Shown here: positions 1 to 8,449 of the stretch, piece after piece
Layout: every line of letters starts with the position of its first letter
How positions within the stretch are numbered: the stretch's first letter is position 1
Assembly: GCA_035506535.1 (NCBI GenBank)
Contig: DATJPE010000030.1
Span: 62,001 to 126,000 of the forward strand
DNA: 64,000 bases
Direction: 5' to 3'
Source: Actinomycetes bacterium
GTDB lineage: Bacteria; Actinomycetota; Actinomycetes; DATJPE01
Translations under genes and position numbers: made by a program
The notes under the pieces: generated by a model
The model's database searches: none
What the model was told of the DNA's origin: nothing
The model's input: the letters and a program-made list of their open reading frames with translations, nothing else

Positions 1-181
1 CCAGCGCGAGATCGAGGACGCGCTGTCGGAGAAGATCCTCTTCGGCGAGATCACTTCTGGGCAGGTCGTGGTGGTCGACGTCGAGGGCGAGGGGGACGCC
101 AAGACGTTCACCTTCACCGGGACCTCGAAGTCCTCGGTCCCCGACGTGCCACCGGTGGAGACCGCCGGCACGGCCGACTGA
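1..181 (+). CDS. clpC: ATP-dependent Clp protease ATP-binding subunit, C-terminal end (partial)
   Basis: Open reading frame entering from the left edge and ending at TGA 179-181; only the last 59 residues are visible. They read QREIEDALSEKILFGEI, the end of the Clp D2 small domain, then a GQVVVVDVEGEG strand and a short hydrophilic tail. This matches the C-terminus of actinobacterial ClpC, the AAA+ unfoldase that feeds ClpP1P2. The catalytic parts lie outside the window, so the ClpC rather than ClpB/ClpA assignment rests on the tail and on the neighbourhood (mutY, disA and radA lie near clpC in actinobacteria). A strong hairpin follows three bases after the stop. Confidence 0.82.
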   Translation, partial: QREIEDALSEKILFGEITSGQVVVVDVEGEGDAKTFTFTGTSKSSVPDVPPVETAGTAD

Positions 182-183
182 AC

Positions 184-232
184 CAGACGCGGACACCCCC
201 CTTCCGATCCGGGAGGGGGGTGTCCGCGTCTG
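184..232 (+). terminator. Strong intrinsic-type terminator after clpC
   Basis: Perfect 18-bp inverted repeat: arms 184-201 and 215-232, loop 202-214 that can pair three further bases. The arms begin CAGACGCGGACACC. There is no U-tract, as is common for terminators in high-GC actinobacteria. Because the stem is symmetric it could also stop transcription arriving from the right. Confidence 0.8.
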
Positions 233-277
233 ACGGGTGAGAGGGTGCGTGTGCCGTCGGAACGTGTCTGTCCGACC

Positions 278-499
278 TCAGACATGCGGCGGTGCAGTCC
301 GCAGCCGGATCTCGTCGCCGTCGGGATCGGTCAGGACCACGACCCCGACGTCGCTCCAGCTCGTCCGCCTGGCACCGACCGAGACGAAGCGGTGGACCTC
401 AGCGTCAGGATCATCGTCCGCGACCAGCTCGAACCACTGGCGGGGAGTCCGCGGCCGGCGAGGAAGCTGTTCCCCGCCGCCGGAGAAGTCTTCAACGCG
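278..499 (-). pseudogene. Remnant of a glyoxalase/VOC-fold protein (C-terminal half)
   Basis: Reading the minus strand gives about 74 in-frame codons ending at TGA (278-280). They include RQWFELVADDDPDAEV, VSVGARRTSW and VVLTDPDGDEIRLR, which are the last strands of a VOC (glyoxalase/bleomycin-resistance) domain; the LTDPDGDE signature is especially typical. The frame has no ATG or GTG start and is closed upstream by an in-frame TAG (500-502 on the plus strand). Only 57 bases then separate it from the lipoprotein gene, too few for the missing N-terminal half. I therefore read it as a truncated, decayed gene. Family-level recognition is by eye only. Confidence 0.55.
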
Positions 500-558
500 C
501 TACCGCGGGAACTGCTGACTCGACCGTGGGAGCATCACATAGGCGCGGGGCCCTCGGG

Positions 559-960
559 TCAGCGGTCCGCGGGGCAGTTGTCCCCGTCAGAGCCCGAGGC
601 GACTTGTCCTGCAGCGACGCTGCCAGACAGCATCCGCTTGCCGTTGACGACGATGGAGAAGGGACCTGGGGCGACGTCCACGGCCACCCGCATCGGCACC
701 ATGATGTCCGGGGCGCCGAGAACCTCCGTCCCTCGCCTGAACTCGACGTGCACCTCTTGACCCGTCTTGAACTCGGAACTGACACCCACGCAGTAGGAGA
801 TCTCGCCCAGACGACCACTGACGTCCGGGGATGCGACCGCCGACGAGACGATCGGACTCGGAGTCCCGCTTGTCGAGGTGGAGGAGCAGGCGCTGACCAC
901 CGGGAGAACGAGCAACGACGTAACCAGGAGCGCGCCAGGTCTGCGCCCATGTACCCCCAT
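559..960 (-). CDS. Small putative lipoprotein
   Basis: 133 residues from ATG at 960. The N-terminus is MGVHGRRPGALLVTSLLVL followed by the lipobox VSAC (Cys25), so it should be exported and lipid-anchored. The mature part (about 108 residues) is Ser/Thr/Pro-rich at first, then beta-rich (VHVEFRRGTEV, FSIVVNGKRML). Two further cysteines (in EISYC and the C-terminal DNC) could form a disulfide. The same frame is open further upstream to 1059, but that part has no signal character. I do not recognise a family. The gap 961-1125 to mutY holds nothing I can identify. Confidence 0.65.
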   Translation of the reverse strand: MGVHGRRPGALLVTSLLVLPVVSACSSTSTSGTPSPIVSSAVASPDVSGRLGEISYCVGVSSEFKTGQEVHVEFRRGTEVLGAPDIMVPMRVAVDVAPGPFSIVVNGKRMLSGSVAAGQVASGSDGDNCPADR

Positions 961-1125
961 GGCGCGATTGTGCTGCCTACGAAGCACCCCAGGGCGAGAA
1001 CCGCCGAACCGGCGCCGGGTCACCCCCCTCGACCGCGAGTCAGAATGTCGGCTTCTCACTCACTGACGCGATACCGAACGGCATTCCTGAGGGGACGGGG
1101 CCGGTCCGCCGCGGCTGAGGCGGCG

Positions 1126-1998
1126 TCACGCCGGCAGGGCGTACCGCCCGTCGTCGAGGGCGACGACAAGCCCGTCGGCCACCAGCCCGTCGAGCGAGCG
1201 CTTGAGCTGGAGGGCGTCCGAGGCTGCGGCACGCAGCGTCCGGGCGGACACCGGCCCCGACGCGTCGCGCAGCAGCGCGAGCAGCCGCCCTCGAACCTGC
1301 CGGTCGGTCCCGTCGTAGGTCTGCGCGCGACGGGCCGGCCCCGCGGGGGATCCGGCCGCCCGCCACGCGCAGGCGTCGAGGAGGGGGCAGCATCCGCACA
1401 GGGGGTTTCGGGCGCGGCAGACCAGTGCGCCCAGCTCCATGACGGCCACCGACCAGGTCGCCGCGACCTCCGGGTCCTCGGGCAGCAGCGCCTCGGCCCG
1501 CTTCCGTTCCACAGCGCTGGGCCCGGACCCCGGCGGGGACTCGCGGCCCCCGAGCACTCGCTCCAGGACCCGGCGGACGTTGGTGTCCAGGACCACCTCC
1601 CGCCGTCGGAACGCGAACGCGGCGACGGCCGCCGCGGTGTAGTCACCGACCCCGGGGAGGCGGCGCAGCTCGGCGGTCGTGGTGGGCAGGTCGCCGCGGT
1701 GCTCTGCGACGCACTCCCGAGCGGCCGCGTGCAGCCGGATCGCCCGCCTCGGGTACCCGAGGCGGCCCCAGGCCCGGATCGCCTCGCCGGCGGGTTCGAC
1801 GGCCAGCGCGGCCGGAGTGGGCCATCGGCGTACCCACGCTCCCCACACTGGCTCCACCCGCGCGACGGGGGTCTGCTGGAGCATCACCTCGGACACGAGG
1901 ACGCCCCAGGGGGTCGTGTCGGGCCGTCGCCAGGGCAGGTCCCGCCGCTGCGAGGCGTAGAAGGCCAGCACCGGCTCCAGCAGCGTGTCCCCACCCAT
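1126..1998 (-). CDS. mutY: A/G-specific adenine DNA glycosylase MutY
   Basis: 290 residues from ATG at 1998; the frame is open further upstream but without family character. It removes adenine mispaired with 8-oxoguanine (GO repair). Visible: the SEVMLQQT helix with catalytic Glu37 and the MutY-type LQQT, the helix-hairpin-helix LPGVGDYTAAAV (114-125), catalytic Asp138 in LDTNV, and a [4Fe-4S] ligand set C194-X6-C201-X2-C204-X5-C210. The C-terminal MutT-like domain of E. coli MutY is absent, replaced by a short winged-helix-like tail, as in other short actinobacterial MutY proteins. It diverges from the membrane protein starting at 2086 with 87 bp between the starts. Confidence 0.93.
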   Translation of the reverse strand: MGGDTLLEPVLAFYASQRRDLPWRRPDTTPWGVLVSEVMLQQTPVARVEPVWGAWVRRWPTPAALAVEPAGEAIRAWGRLGYPRRAIRLHAAARECVAEHRGDLPTTTAELRRLPGVGDYTAAAVAAFAFRRREVVLDTNVRRVLERVLGGRESPPGSGPSAVERKRAEALLPEDPEVAATWSVAVMELGALVCRARNPLCGCCPLLDACAWRAAGSPAGPARRAQTYDGTDRQVRGRLLALLRDASGPVSARTLRAAASDALQLKRSLDGLVADGLVVALDDGRYALPA

Positions 1999-2073
1999 CT
2001 CGAGACGATCCTCGCAGAGGGGCCGGGTGCATGCTCGACGGCGATCCTCGCCCCGCGCGCCCCCGCGCCCCCC

Positions 2074-2079
2074 TAGCCT
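2074..2079 (+). promoter_or_regulatory. -10 element TAGCCT, leaderless type
   Basis: TAGCCT ends six bases before ATG 2086, so transcription would begin at or next to the start codon. No Shine-Dalgarno sequence lies between. Confidence 0.5.
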
Positions 2080-2085
2080 GCAGGC

Positions 2086-2817
2086 ATGAGCTCGCTGCTC
2101 AGGCCGGTCGGCCCGCACCCGCCCGGGGTGTACTGGGTGCGTCGGCTGGTCGCGCTGGTGCTGGTCGTGGCCGTGCTGCTGATCCTCTTCTGGCTCTGGG
2201 GTGCGCTCACTGGAGGCGGCGGGTCGCCGAGCGCGGGACCATCCACGTCAGTCTCGACCTCGGCGACGGGCCTCGGCAGCTCACCGCCGTTCTCCAGCCC
2301 GCCGGCCAGCCCGACCCCGAGCCACTCGCACTCCCCCTCCGGCTCGCCGAGCGCCAAGCCGACGCACACCGGCTCGGCGAAGCCGACCTCCTCGAGCAAG
2401 CCGACGACGTCCCCGAACGCCTCGGTGAAGCCCTGCGCCGACAGCGCGATCACGGTCACGGCGTCCACCGACGCGAAGTCCTATCCGGCCGGCATCGACC
2501 CGAAGCTGTCCCTGAGCGTGCGAAACACCGGCAAGACGACGTGCACCCGTGACGTCGGCCAGATCGCTCTCGAGCTGCGCATCGCCACCGCCGCTGGTGC
2601 GCACGTGTGGTCCTCCGACGACTGCGCGCCGGGCGGCCCGCACGACGTGGTCACCCTCAAGCCCGACCAGGTGTTCAGAACCGGGGTGGTGTGGAGCCGG
2701 ACGACCTCCAAGCCCGGCTGCCCGGGCGGGCAGCCGAAGGCGCCGACCGGCAGCTACGTCCTGACCGGACGCAACCTCACGCTCACCAGCCCGGCAGTGG
2801 ACTTCCAGCTGCTCTGA
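2086..2817 (+). CDS. Membrane-anchored extracytoplasmic protein, unknown function
   Basis: 243 residues. One transmembrane anchor (about 19-42, RRLVALVLVVAVLLILFWLW), then a long low-complexity Gly/Ser/Thr/Pro linker (about 43-115), then a beta-sandwich-like domain (about 116-243) with SVRNTGKTTCTRDVG, VWSSDDCAPGG and a final FQLL strand. Four cysteines (in KPC, TTC, DDC, PGC) suggest disulfides, fitting an outside location. The domain resembles the small immunoglobulin-like domains (BsuPI/DUF4232 style) of actinobacterial envelope proteins, but I cannot assign a function. Divergent from mutY; appears leaderless. Confidence 0.75.
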   Translation: MSSLLRPVGPHPPGVYWVRRLVALVLVVAVLLILFWLWGALTGGGGSPSAGPSTSVSTSATGLGSSPPFSSPPASPTPSHSHSPSGSPSAKPTHTGSAKPTSSSKPTTSPNASVKPCADSAITVTASTDAKSYPAGIDPKLSLSVRNTGKTTCTRDVGQIALELRIATAAGAHVWSSDDCAPGGPHDVVTLKPDQVFRTGVVWSRTTSKPGCPGGQPKAPTGSYVLTGRNLTLTSPAVDFQLL

Positions 2818-2886
2818 GCGACCTCAAGCAACGCCCGCGTCGACCCGACACCTTCGAGGGGGAGATCCCGCGGACGAGGAGGTCGG

Positions 2887-3972
2887 GTGCCGGCGCTTGG
2901 TCCCGCGCCCGTCCAGGGCGGCGGGGAACGATCACCGGAGGCTCTCTCGGTCGTCGTCGTCGCGGGCACCCAGGTCAGGCAGCGCCAGCTCGAGCGCCTC
3001 CTCAGCGGGCCGGGGTTCCTCGTCGGCGGCGGCGCGAAGGACGCCGCCTCCGCCGAGCAGCTGGTACGTGACGTACGGCCCGCCGCCGTCCTCGTCGACC
3101 TGGACCTGTTCGCAGGCGGCCTCGAGGTGATCGAGGGCATCATGGCCCGCTACCCCACCCCCATCGTCGTGTCCGGCGCCGCCGCGGAGCACCCCGAGGC
3201 GGCGCTCGCCGCGGGCGCGGTCGATGTCGTCGGCGGGCTGGACGTGCCGCCCGCGTCGCCGGCGTACGCGGAGGTGTTGCGACGCCATCTCAGCCTGGCC
3301 AGCCGGGTGCGCGTGATCACCCATCCCCGCGCACGACTTCGCTCCAGGTCGTCCGCGCTCACCCCGCTGGCGCCGCGCCGGCAACGCACGTGCGTCGTCG
3401 CCGTCGGTGCGTCGACCGGCGGGCCGCCCGCCCTGGCGACGCTGCTCGGCGACCTCCCTGCCGACCTCCCCGCCGCGGTCGTCGTCGTCCAGCACATGGC
3501 CGAGGGCTTCGTCGAGGGTCTCGCGCGATGGCTGGACGGGGTCTGCCCGCTGCCGGTCGTCGTCGCCGTCGACGGCGAGCGCCTCCGTGCGGGCACGGTC
3601 TACCTCGCCCCGGCAGGATTCAACCTGCTCGTCCGCCCCGGCCTGCGGCTGGCCCTCGCGGAGCCGCCCCCGACGCAGTACAACGTCCCGGGGGTGGACG
3701 CGACGTTCGCGAGCGTCGCCGACGTCGTGGGGCCGAGCGCCGTGGGCGTGCTGCTGACCGGGATGGGTCGCGACGGCGCGATGGGGCTCAGCCGCATGCG
3801 TACGGCCGGGGCGTTCACCATCGGCCAGGACGAGGCCACGTCGGTGGTCTGGGGCATGCCGGCCGCCGCCCAGGCGCTGGACGCGGTCGACCTCGAGCTG
3901 CCCCTTCCCGCCATCGCGGCCAACGTGGTCCGCGCGGTCTCGCGGGTCGCCCCGGTCGCGGAGGAAGCGTGA
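2887..3972 (+). CDS. cheB: CheB-type chemoreceptor methylesterase with a degenerate receiver domain
   Basis: 361 residues from GTG 2887, with GAGGAGG four bases upstream. The C-terminal methylesterase domain (about 168-355) has the catalytic triad: Ser176 in GASTGGP, His203 in VQHM and Asp296 in GMGRDG. It hydrolyses methyl-glutamates on chemoreceptors and may deamidate Gln. The N-terminal domain (20-140) has a receiver layout with a possible phospho-acceptor Asp71 in VDLDLF. It lacks the acidic pair after beta1 (VVVAGTQ instead of VDDS-like) and the conserved Lys after beta5, so phosphorylation control may be lost. First gene of cheB-cheR-cheW; cheA and receptors are not in the window. Confidence 0.88.
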   Translation: MPALGPAPVQGGGERSPEALSVVVVAGTQVRQRQLERLLSGPGFLVGGGAKDAASAEQLVRDVRPAAVLVDLDLFAGGLEVIEGIMARYPTPIVVSGAAAEHPEAALAAGAVDVVGGLDVPPASPAYAEVLRRHLSLASRVRVITHPRARLRSRSSALTPLAPRRQRTCVVAVGASTGGPPALATLLGDLPADLPAAVVVVQHMAEGFVEGLARWLDGVCPLPVVVAVDGERLRAGTVYLAPAGFNLLVRPGLRLALAEPPPTQYNVPGVDATFASVADVVGPSAVGVLLTGMGRDGAMGLSRMRTAGAFTIGQDEATSVVWGMPAAAQALDAVDLELPLPAIAANVVRAVSRVAPVAEEA

Positions 3973-3979
3973 GAGCCCC

Positions 3980-5398
3980 GTGACCGACGAGGAGTTCCAC
4001 GCACTGCGTGCGTACCTGCGGCGCACCGCGGGGCTGGAGTTCGACGACACCCGGCGCGTCTCGCTCAACCACGTCGTCGGGGAGCGGCTGCGCGCCTCAG
4101 GGGCCTCCGACGTCGCGAACTACCTCGCGCGCCTCGACCGGCCGGCCGGCGCCGCCGAGCGCCAGCTCCTGCTCGACGGGGTGACCGTCCAGGAGACCTT
4201 CTTCCACCGCGCTCGCCCGCAGATCGCCGCCCTGCGCCACCACCTGCTGCCGGACGTGCTGCGACGAGCCGTTCGGGAGGGTCGGCGAGCCACCATCTGG
4301 AGCGCCGGCTGCAGCACCGGCGAGGAGGCCTACACCCTCGCCATGCTGGCCCTCGAGGCAGCCGACGCCGTCCCGGACGCCCCGCCGGTCCGCGTGGTCG
4401 GCACCGACGTGTCCAGCGCCGCCCTCGATGTCGCGCGCGCGGCCCGCTACGGGGGCCGCAGCATCGAGCTGGCCGAGCCCGGCGCGGTCGCGCGCTGGCT
4501 GCGCCCGGCCGGCAACCGCGCGTACGTCGTCCGCGACGAGGTCCGCGCCCTCGTGGAGTTCGCCCATCACAACCTGGTCACCGACCCGGTCCCGTTCCCC
4601 CCGGGCACCGTCGACCTCGTGGTCTGCCGCAACGTGACCATCTATTTCTCCCGCGAGACGACCAAGTCCCTCGTCGAGCGCTTTCGCGACGCCCTCATCC
4701 CCGAGGGCTGGCTGCTCATGGGACCCGCCGAGACGCTGTGGCAGCTCACCGACGCCTTCACGCTGGTACCGACCGGCGAGGCCTTCGCCTACCGGCCGCT
4801 CCCCGCCCCGGTGCCGGCGCCGCGACCGACGCCTCGGGCGGCCCCGACGAGGCCGCCGGCGCCGGCCCGCCCTGCCGCGGCGGCCCTGCTGCGCACCTTC
4901 GGCCGCAACGTGGCGAGCCGGCCGAGCCTTCGGCGGCAGGATCAGGTCGACGCGCCCGACCTCCTCGCCAAGGCGCGGGCCGCGCTCGAGGCGGCCGACT
5001 ACGAGCGGGCCGCCGACCTGGCCGACCAGGCCGTGGGCGTGGACCCGCTGCTCACCGAGGCATACGTCGTCTGCGGCGAGGCGCGCGCGGCGCTCGGACG
5101 CGACGCCGAGGCGCTCCAGCCGCTGGGACGAGCGGTCTACCTCGACCAGCACGCCGGGCACGCGTGGTTCCTGCTCGCAGGCTCGCTGGCCCGGACCGGC
5201 GACCGGGGCGGTGCGGCGCGGGCGTACCGGGCCGCGGCCGACGGGCTGCGGCAGGCGCCGGCCGACGCGGTACGCCGGCTGCTGGACGGCGCCCCGGTCG
5301 AGCAGCTGGTTCAGTTGTGCCGCCGCCTTGCCGACGACCTGGAAGGACCGGTCGAGCACGCCGGGGCCGAGGACAAGCCGCTGCGGAGGGGTGCGTGA
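3980..5398 (+). CDS. cheR: CheR-type chemoreceptor methyltransferase with TPR tail
   Basis: 472 residues from GTG 3980, 7 bp after cheB. Domains: helical CheR N-terminal domain (1-60), SAM-dependent methyltransferase (about 65-275) with VTVQETFFHR and the SAM loop SAGCSTGEEAY (108-118), VVCRNVTIYF and the LLMGPAETL end. A Pro/Ala-rich linker (about 277-305) is followed by two or three TPR repeats (about 325-420). It methylates receptor glutamates using SAM. TPR-tailed CheR proteins usually belong to alternative chemosensory systems, where the tail binds partner proteins. The last four bases overlap cheW, implying coupled translation. Confidence 0.9.
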   Translation: MTDEEFHALRAYLRRTAGLEFDDTRRVSLNHVVGERLRASGASDVANYLARLDRPAGAAERQLLLDGVTVQETFFHRARPQIAALRHHLLPDVLRRAVREGRRATIWSAGCSTGEEAYTLAMLALEAADAVPDAPPVRVVGTDVSSAALDVARAARYGGRSIELAEPGAVARWLRPAGNRAYVVRDEVRALVEFAHHNLVTDPVPFPPGTVDLVVCRNVTIYFSRETTKSLVERFRDALIPEGWLLMGPAETLWQLTDAFTLVPTGEAFAYRPLPAPVPAPRPTPRAAPTRPPAPARPAAAALLRTFGRNVASRPSLRRQDQVDAPDLLAKARAALEAADYERAADLADQAVGVDPLLTEAYVVCGEARAALGRDAEALQPLGRAVYLDQHAGHAWFLLAGSLARTGDRGGAARAYRAAADGLRQAPADAVRRLLDGAPVEQLVQLCRRLADDLEGPVEHAGAEDKPLRRGA

Positions 5399-5838
5399 GC
5401 AGCTACCTGACCTTCCGGATGGGCACCCGGGTGCTCGCCGCCCCGCTGGACCAGGTCCGCGAGGTCGTCCGGGCGGCCGGGGTCGAGGCGCTCGCCGGGG
5501 TGCGCGCGCCGGTGACCGGGCTGCTCGAGCTGCGCGGGCAACCCCTGCCCGTCGTGGACCTGCGCACGATGCACGACGACGACGACCTCGGGGACGTCAT
5601 CGTCGTCACCGGGGCCGATGAGGGGCCGATCGGCCTCGCCGTCGACAAGGTGGTCTCGGTGGTGCCGGGGGACAGTCTCGATGCCGACGAGGCCGGCCTG
5701 CCGCTCGGCCTGCCGGCCTACGTCCTCGAGGTGCTGCGCGGAGCCGACAGCGACCGCCCGGTCTTCCTCGTGGATCTCCGCGTGCTCGCCGGCGTGGCGG
5801 CACCTGCCGGCCCACCGCAGCGCCCGGCGCGGGCCTGA
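5395..5838 (+). CDS. cheW: CheW-like chemotaxis coupling protein
   Basis: 147 residues, starting GTG 5395 inside the cheR stop (GTGA overlap). A single CheW domain: SYLTFRMGTRVLAAPLDQVREVV, the GLLELRGQPLPVVDLR strand-turn typical of CheW (L.RG..LP..DL), VIVV near the middle and FLVDLRVLAG at the end. It should link CheA to receptors. The protein is as short as a bare CheW, with no fused receiver. It ends three bases before the 3' end of the convergent disA gene. Confidence 0.87.
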   Translation: MSSYLTFRMGTRVLAAPLDQVREVVRAAGVEALAGVRAPVTGLLELRGQPLPVVDLRTMHDDDDLGDVIVVTGADEGPIGLAVDKVVSVVPGDSLDADEAGLPLGLPAYVLEVLRGADSDRPVFLVDLRVLAGVAAPAGPPQRPARA

Positions 5839-5841
5839 GCG

Positions 5842-6936
5842 CTACACGTAGCGCTCGAGGATGCTCGACTCGGCGAGCCGTGAGAGCCCCTCGCGAACCG
5901 TCCTGGCCCGGCTCTCGCCGACGCCCTCGACCGCCTGGAGGTCGTCGATGCCGGCGGCCAGTAGCCGCTGCAGCCCGCCGAAGTGGTCGACCAGACGCTC
6001 GATGACGAGACCGGGCAGGCGAGGCACCTTCGCGAGCAGCCGGAAGCCACGGGGGCTGACCGTGGAGTCAAGCGCGTCGGGGCCGGCGCCGTAGCCGAGG
6101 GCGCGAGCCACCGCGCCGAGGTCGATGAGCTCGGTGCTGTCCAGCCCGTCGAGGTCCCGCAGCACGTCGTCGACGTCGCGCTGGCGTCGACCCGACTGCG
6201 GCGGCAGGTAGTCACGGGCGACGAGCTCCCGGTCGGTCTCGACGCCCGCGACGAGCTCGTCGAGCTGGAGCGAGAGCAGCCGCCCGTCAGTCCCCAGCTC
6301 CACGACGTAGCCCTCGATCTCTCCGGCGATCCGGCGGACCATCTCCAGCCGCTGCGCGACCGAGGCGACGTCGCGGACGGTGACCAGGTCCTCGATCTCC
6401 AGCGCGGACAGGGTCCCGGCGACCTCGTCGAGGCGCAGCTTGTACCGCTCGAGGGTGGCCAGTGCCTGGTTGGCCCGCGAGAGGATCGCCGCGGAGTCCT
6501 CGAGGACGTGGCGGCGCCCGTCGACGTAGAGCGCGATGAGCTGCATCGACTGGCTCACCGAGATGACCGGGAAGCCGGTCTGGCGCGCCACGCGCGCCGC
6601 GGTCCGGTGGCGGGTACCGGACTCGTCGGTGGGGATGGTCGGGTCGGGCACCAGCTGGACGTTGGCTCGCACGATGCGGGTCGCGTCCTCGTCGAGGATC
6701 ACCGCGCCGTCCATCTTCGCCAGCTCGCGCACCCCGGTCGAGGAGAACGGCACGTCCAGGTGGAAGCCACCGGAGCACAGCGCCTCGACGCCGCGGTCGT
6801 AGCCGAGCACGATGAGGGCTCCGGTCCGACCGCGCAGGATCCGTTCGAGACCGTCGCGCAGCGGCGTCCCGGGCGCGACCGCGGCCAGGGTGTGGCGCAG
6901 CTTGGGTGGCGGGTCGCGATCCAGCTGACCTGGCAT
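5842..6936 (-). CDS. disA: Diadenylate cyclase DisA (DNA-integrity scanning protein)
   Basis: 364 residues from ATG 6936. It makes the second messenger c-di-AMP from two ATP. The N-terminal DAC domain (about 10-150) carries the catalytic DGA (76-78) and RHRTA (109-113) motifs. A helical spine (about 150-280) leads to a C-terminal RuvA-like helix-hairpin-helix domain ([30 protein letters not shown]) that binds branched DNA and inhibits the cyclase. Full length for the family. It lies 70 bp downstream of radA on the same strand; RadA is reported to regulate DisA in mycobacteria and Bacillus, so the pairing is functionally meaningful. Confidence 0.95.
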   Translation of the reverse strand: MPGQLDRDPPPKLRHTLAAVAPGTPLRDGLERILRGRTGALIVLGYDRGVEALCSGGFHLDVPFSSTGVRELAKMDGAVILDEDATRIVRANVQLVPDPTIPTDESGTRHRTAARVARQTGFPVISVSQSMQLIALYVDGRRHVLEDSAAILSRANQALATLERYKLRLDEVAGTLSALEIEDLVTVRDVASVAQRLEMVRRIAGEIEGYVVELGTDGRLLSLQLDELVAGVETDRELVARDYLPPQSGRRQRDVDDVLRDLDGLDSTELIDLGAVARALGYGAGPDALDSTVSPRGFRLLAKVPRLPGLVIERLVDHFGGLQRLLAAGIDDLQAVEGVGESRARTVREGLSRLAESSILERYV

Positions 6937-7006
6937 GAGGCCGCCCTCCCGTGTCCGCCGCGCCGGGACGCCGCGCCGGCGGTCTTGCCACATCTGCGGC
7001 GCGAGT

Positions 7007-8395
7007 CTATCGACGGCCGGGGGAGGTGGCTTCCGCAGCGAGACAGACGGCGGCCCCCACCGTCGCAACCGGGTGTAGCCGCATGCCGTCGGGAGTGCTG
7101 ACGTCCTCTGGCGGCAGGATCGCATGGGTGAATCCGAGCCGGGCCGCCTCGGCGAGGCGCCGGGAGGTCCCGGGGACGCGGCGGACGTCGCCGGCCAGCC
7201 CCACCTCACCGACGACGACGGTGCCCGGTGGGACCGGCACTCCGGAGACCGCGGAGGCGACGGCCAGGCACAGTGCCAGGTCGGCGGCCGGCTCGACGAT
7301 GCGCATCCCGCCCACGGTCGCCGCGTAGACGTCGGTGCCCCCCGCACCGGGGTTGGTGGGCCGCGGGAGGGCTACGCCGACGACCCGTTCGAGGACGGCC
7401 AGCAGGAGCGCGACCCGGTTGCCGTCCAGGCCGGAGGTCGCCCGCCGGGGGCTCGGGCCGAGGGCCGGGACGACGAGCGCCTGCACCTCGGCGACCAGCG
7501 GCCGGCGGCCCTCCAGCGTCACCGTGACGCAGGTCCCCGGGTCGGGGGAGAGCCGCGACCCCGACACGAACAGGCCGCTGGGGTCGGCGAGGCCGTGGAT
7601 GCCGTCGTCGCCGAGCTCGAAGCAGCCGACCTCGTCGGCGGGGCCGAAGCGGTTCTTGACCGCACGGACCATGCGCAGCGTGGAGTGGCGGTCGCCCTCG
7701 AAGCTGAGCACGACGTCGACGAGGTGCTCGAGCAGCCGTGGGCCGGCGATGGAACCGTCCTTGGTCACGTGGCCCACGAGGACCACGGCCATGGCGCGCG
7801 TCTTGCCCAGCCGGGTCAGCGCCGCGGCGACCTCGCGGACCTGGGTGACCCCGCCCGGCGTGCCGTCGACCGCGTCGCTCCCGACGGTCTGCACGGAGTC
7901 GACCACCAGGAGGGTGGGACGCAGCGCCTCCACGTGGGCGACGACCGCGCCGAGGTCGGTCTCCGCCGCCAGGTACAGGTGCGGGTCGAGGGCCCCCGTG
8001 CGTCCGGCGCGCAGCCGGACCTGACCGGCCGACTCCTCGCCGGAGACGTAGAGCACCGGGGTGGTCGGCGAGGCGAAGCGGGCCGCGGCCTCCAGCAGCA
8101 GGGTCGACTTGCCCACCCCCGGCTCGCCGGCCAGCAGGACGACCCCGCCCGGCACCAGCCCGCCGCCCAGCACGCGGTCGAGCTCGGCGACGCCGGTGGG
8201 CCGGGCCAGCGACTCCTCGACGGCGACGTCGTGGATGCGCCTGGCCGGCGCGCTCACCCGGCCCGGTCCGCGCCCGGCCGGCCTCGCGGTGGCATCGACG
8301 CTGCCCCATGCCTGGCACTCACCGCAGCGGCCGACCCACTGGGTGGTCTGCCACCCGCACTCCGCGCAGCGGTATGCCGCCGACCCCTTCGCCAT
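7007..8395 (-). CDS. radA: DNA repair protein RadA/Sms
   Basis: 462 residues from ATG 8395. RecA-like branch-migration helicase acting in recombination. Visible: an N-terminal zinc finger with Cys10, 13, 24 and 27 (C-X2-C-X10-C-X2-C), Walker [10 protein letters not shown] (90-98), VVDSVQT (Walker B region), the RadA-specific KNRFG (247-251), and a C-terminal Lon-like domain (about 290-455). An in-frame ATG eight codons upstream is less likely because the -10-like element TAGCCT would then be inside the gene. Upstream of disA on the same strand. Confidence 0.95.
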   Translation of the reverse strand: MAKGSAAYRCAECGWQTTQWVGRCGECQAWGSVDATARPAGRGPGRVSAPARRIHDVAVEESLARPTGVAELDRVLGGGLVPGGVVLLAGEPGVGKSTLLLEAAARFASPTTPVLYVSGEESAGQVRLRAGRTGALDPHLYLAAETDLGAVVAHVEALRPTLLVVDSVQTVGSDAVDGTPGGVTQVREVAAALTRLGKTRAMAVVLVGHVTKDGSIAGPRLLEHLVDVVLSFEGDRHSTLRMVRAVKNRFGPADEVGCFELGDDGIHGLADPSGLFVSGSRLSPDPGTCVTVTLEGRRPLVAEVQALVVPALGPSPRRATSGLDGNRVALLLAVLERVVGVALPRPTNPGAGGTDVYAATVGGMRIVEPAADLALCLAVASAVSGVPVPPGTVVVGEVGLAGDVRRVPGTSRRLAEAARLGFTHAILPPEDVSTPDGMRLHPVATVGAAVCLAAEATSPGRR

Positions 8396-8402
8396 GGCTC
8401 GC

Positions 8403-8408
8403 AGGCTA
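8403..8408 (-). promoter_or_regulatory. -10 element TAGCCT for radA, leaderless type
   Basis: On the minus strand TAGCCT is followed by seven bases and then the radA ATG (8395). This spacing places the transcript start at the initiation codon. Confidence 0.5.
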
Positions 8409-8449
8409 GGGCGCGCCACCGACAGCCCGGCTGCGACAGACCGAGCCGC

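Noticed and set aside
292-2076. A 594-codon open frame on the plus strand across the lipoprotein and mutY genes
   Set aside because: Arg/Pro/Gly-rich shadow typical of GC-rich antisense frames. The opposite strand encodes MutY with intact iron-sulfur and HhH motifs.
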